13,812 nt of DNA, taken from assembly GCA_964627795.1 (NCBI GenBank), contig CAZVLF010000014.1, positions 1 through 13,812 on the forward strand. Direction: 5' to 3'. The position numbers were made by a program, and so were the translations under genes. Positions 12,853 to 13,812 of this stretch are shown here, piece after piece. The notes under the pieces are model-generated. The model had not been told where the DNA came from, ran no database searches, and worked only from the letters and a program-made list of their open reading frames with translations. Position 1 is the stretch's first letter, and each line of letters starts with the position of its first letter. The stretch comes from CANDYO01 sp964627795 (lineage in GTDB: Bacteria; Pseudomonadota; Alphaproteobacteria; Rickettsiales; CANDYO01).

Positions 12853-13638
12853 TTATGCCCCCCTTCCTTTTCGATTTTTTTCTGCAACATTAAAAGGAGT
12901 TGCATCTGGTTTTAAAGACGATTTATCACTTAAATTTTTTAATGAATCAGCATTTCTTCTGGCTAATTCTAAATTCTCTTTTAACACTGGATCTAAATCC
13001 TCTTCTTCTTGAGCCCTTACTTCGTTACCATTTCTTCTACTTGTTACAATTTTTGCAACTTTACCACTCATTAGAACTGTTTCATCTTGATTTTGAAGTA
13101 TATATTCAGCAATTCTTTGATCTCTAGCGTTTATATCTTGAGCCAGTTTCATACCTTGCTCAAATGTATCTATTTCAGGGTTAGTTGGAGATGCAGAATC
13201 ATTTTGAACAGCACCTAATGAGTTATCCCATCTTACATTTTTTCGTGGCTTAATATCAGATTGTTCTTTTAAAGAGCTTTGTGCGTTAGATCCATTTAGT
13301 GGTTCTTTAGACTTCACTTTATTGCGTTCATTATTCAATGGATTATTTTTGTCTGGAATTATGGTTATCATTCCACCTGATATACCTACACGGTCAGGGG
13401 CAAAGCTTTTTAACTCTTCATAAATTTCCTTTGCTTCATCACTCATTTCTGTTAAAACAGATTTCCTTGGCTTAATTTTTACTGGATTTTTTTCATCGTC
13501 AATTATGGTTATCATTCCACCTGATACACCTACACGGTCAGGGGCAAAGCTTTTTAACTCTTCATAAATTTCTTTTGCTTCATCACTCATTTCTGTTGAA
13601 GAAATAGGTGTCTTATTTTTATTGTAGTTATTTTTCAT
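12853..13638 (-). CDS. Hydrophilic repeat protein of unknown function, possible secreted effector
   Basis: A 261-residue protein, highly charged, with no signal peptide or membrane segment. The start is ATG 13638, with AAGGGG 7 nt upstream. Residues 15-62 and 63-110 hold a duplicated unit of 48 residues (TEMSDEAKEIYEELKSFAP, then DRVGVSGGMITII), almost identical at the DNA level over 97 bp. The unit tail IKPRKSV recurs as IKPRKNV (129-135), hinting at a third, decayed copy. Then comes KNVRWDNSLGAV (133-144), matching the loose pattern of a eukaryotic phosphatase-1 docking motif, then a helical, acidic middle with EEEDLDP and a basic C-terminus KNRKGRGA. Hydrophilic repeats, short linear motifs and a basic tail are common in effectors of intracellular bacteria, but no family is recognised and the role is inferred. 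The region 13639-13812 holds no gene; promoter assignment there is uncertain. Confidence 0.7.
   Translation of the reverse strand: MKNNYNKNKTPISSTEMSDEAKEIYEELKSFAPDRVGVSGGMITIIDDEKNPVKIKPRKSVLTEMSDEAKEIYEELKSFAPDRVGISGGMITIIPDKNNPLNNERNKVKSKEPLNGSNAQSSLKEQSDIKPRKNVRWDNSLGAVQNDSASPTNPEIDTFEQGMKLAQDINARDQRIAEYILQNQDETVLMSGKVAKIVTSRRNGNEVRAQEEEDLDPVLKENLELARRNADSLKNLSDKSSLKPDATPFNVAEKNRKGRGA
13357..13453 (-). repeat. Tandem duplication, copy 2 in gene order (97 bp)
   Basis: This copy matches 13501-13597 at 95 of 97 positions by eye, offset 144 bp, which equals 48 codons. One difference is silent and one changes Val to Ile (GVSGG to GISGG). It encodes the second EMSDEAKEIYEELKSFAP unit of the repeat protein. 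Confidence 0.9.
13501..13597 (-). repeat. Tandem duplication, copy 1 in gene order (97 bp)
   Basis: First copy of the 48-codon repeat unit. The near-identity of the two copies indicates a recent duplication or ongoing homogenisation. Copy number could vary between strains. Confidence 0.9.
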
Positions 13639-13812
13639 AATTTTGCCCCTTAAATTAAACTTTTGTCAATTACAAGCTTAACCAATAAGTATTAACAAAA
13701 AGTTATTTTTTTTTGTTTAAATTTTATCTCTGCTGCTTTTTATACTTGCATAATTAAATTGGGGCTGACACCTGACTTTTAATAAGTTAGGATGTTAGAA
13801 TGTACTTAAAGC

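Noticed and set aside
13660..13665. Minus-strand TTGACA upstream of the repeat protein as a -35 box
   Set aside because: Only about 22 nt separate it from the start codon, leaving no room for a -10 box and transcription start.
13755..13790. Right-edge GGGGCTGACACCTGAC as a mobile-element end
   Set aside because: It looks like a possible terminal repeat, but no partner copy, target duplication or transposase is in the window.
1..13812. tRNA, rRNA genes or a CRISPR array
   Set aside because: No cloverleaf-like sequence, rRNA core sequence or regularly spaced short direct repeats were seen; the only direct repeat is the in-gene duplication at 13357-13597.

Overview
The window is strongly AT-rich and mixes intact metabolic genes with several decaying ones. 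That pattern fits a host-restricted intracellular bacterium with an eroding genome. The gene repertoire (a Legionella/Rickettsiales-style LuxR protein with a sensor domain, a compact PRPP synthetase, a riboflavin operon, a hydrophilic repeat protein that looks like an effector) suggests a proteobacterium of the Rickettsiales or Legionellales lifestyle. I cannot place it more precisely from sequence alone.

Layout. From 1 to about 1.3 kb there is a long perfect palindrome, a weak gene remnant and a LuxR-family pseudogene. From 1.5 to 3.3 kb, on the minus strand, are an O-methyltransferase and a ribose-phosphate pyrophosphokinase (prs) with its own promoter. From 3.4 to 5.9 kb, also minus strand, is a three-gene ABC importer operon (substrate-binding protein, ATPase, permease) of the TrpXYZ-like class. 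It is preceded by a leader of about 300 nt with a near-consensus promoter and a 17-codon ORF, MLNLNVKNLAINWWCWR, carrying three Trp codons in four positions. I read this as a candidate tryptophan attenuator controlling a tryptophan importer, and it is the most interesting signal in the window. From 6.3 to 8.0 kb lies a decayed region: a methyltransferase pseudogene with at least three frameshifts, a small unknown ORF, and the C-terminal part of an NMN-adenylyltransferase-like gene.

From 8.15 to 12.06 kb on the plus strand is an intact FMN-riboswitch-controlled riboflavin operon: ribD, ribE, ribBA, ribH and a stand-alone riboflavin kinase domain. Every gene overlaps the next by 11 to 20 nt. 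It encodes the dedicated enzymes from GTP and ribulose-5-phosphate to riboflavin, plus conversion to FMN. The pathway phosphatase and the FAD synthetase domain are not present here. From 12.1 to 12.6 kb is a GyrI-like effector-binding pseudogene. From 12.85 to 13.64 kb is a hydrophilic protein with a recent in-frame tandem duplication.

Taken together, riboflavin synthesis is preserved with its regulation while regulators and accessory enzymes are lost. Most visible frameshifts sit in A/T homopolymers of 6 to 7 bases, and two pseudogenes also carry an in-frame stop. The likely logic is a bacterium that keeps making flavins, and possibly supplies them, while importing amino acids such as tryptophan from its host.
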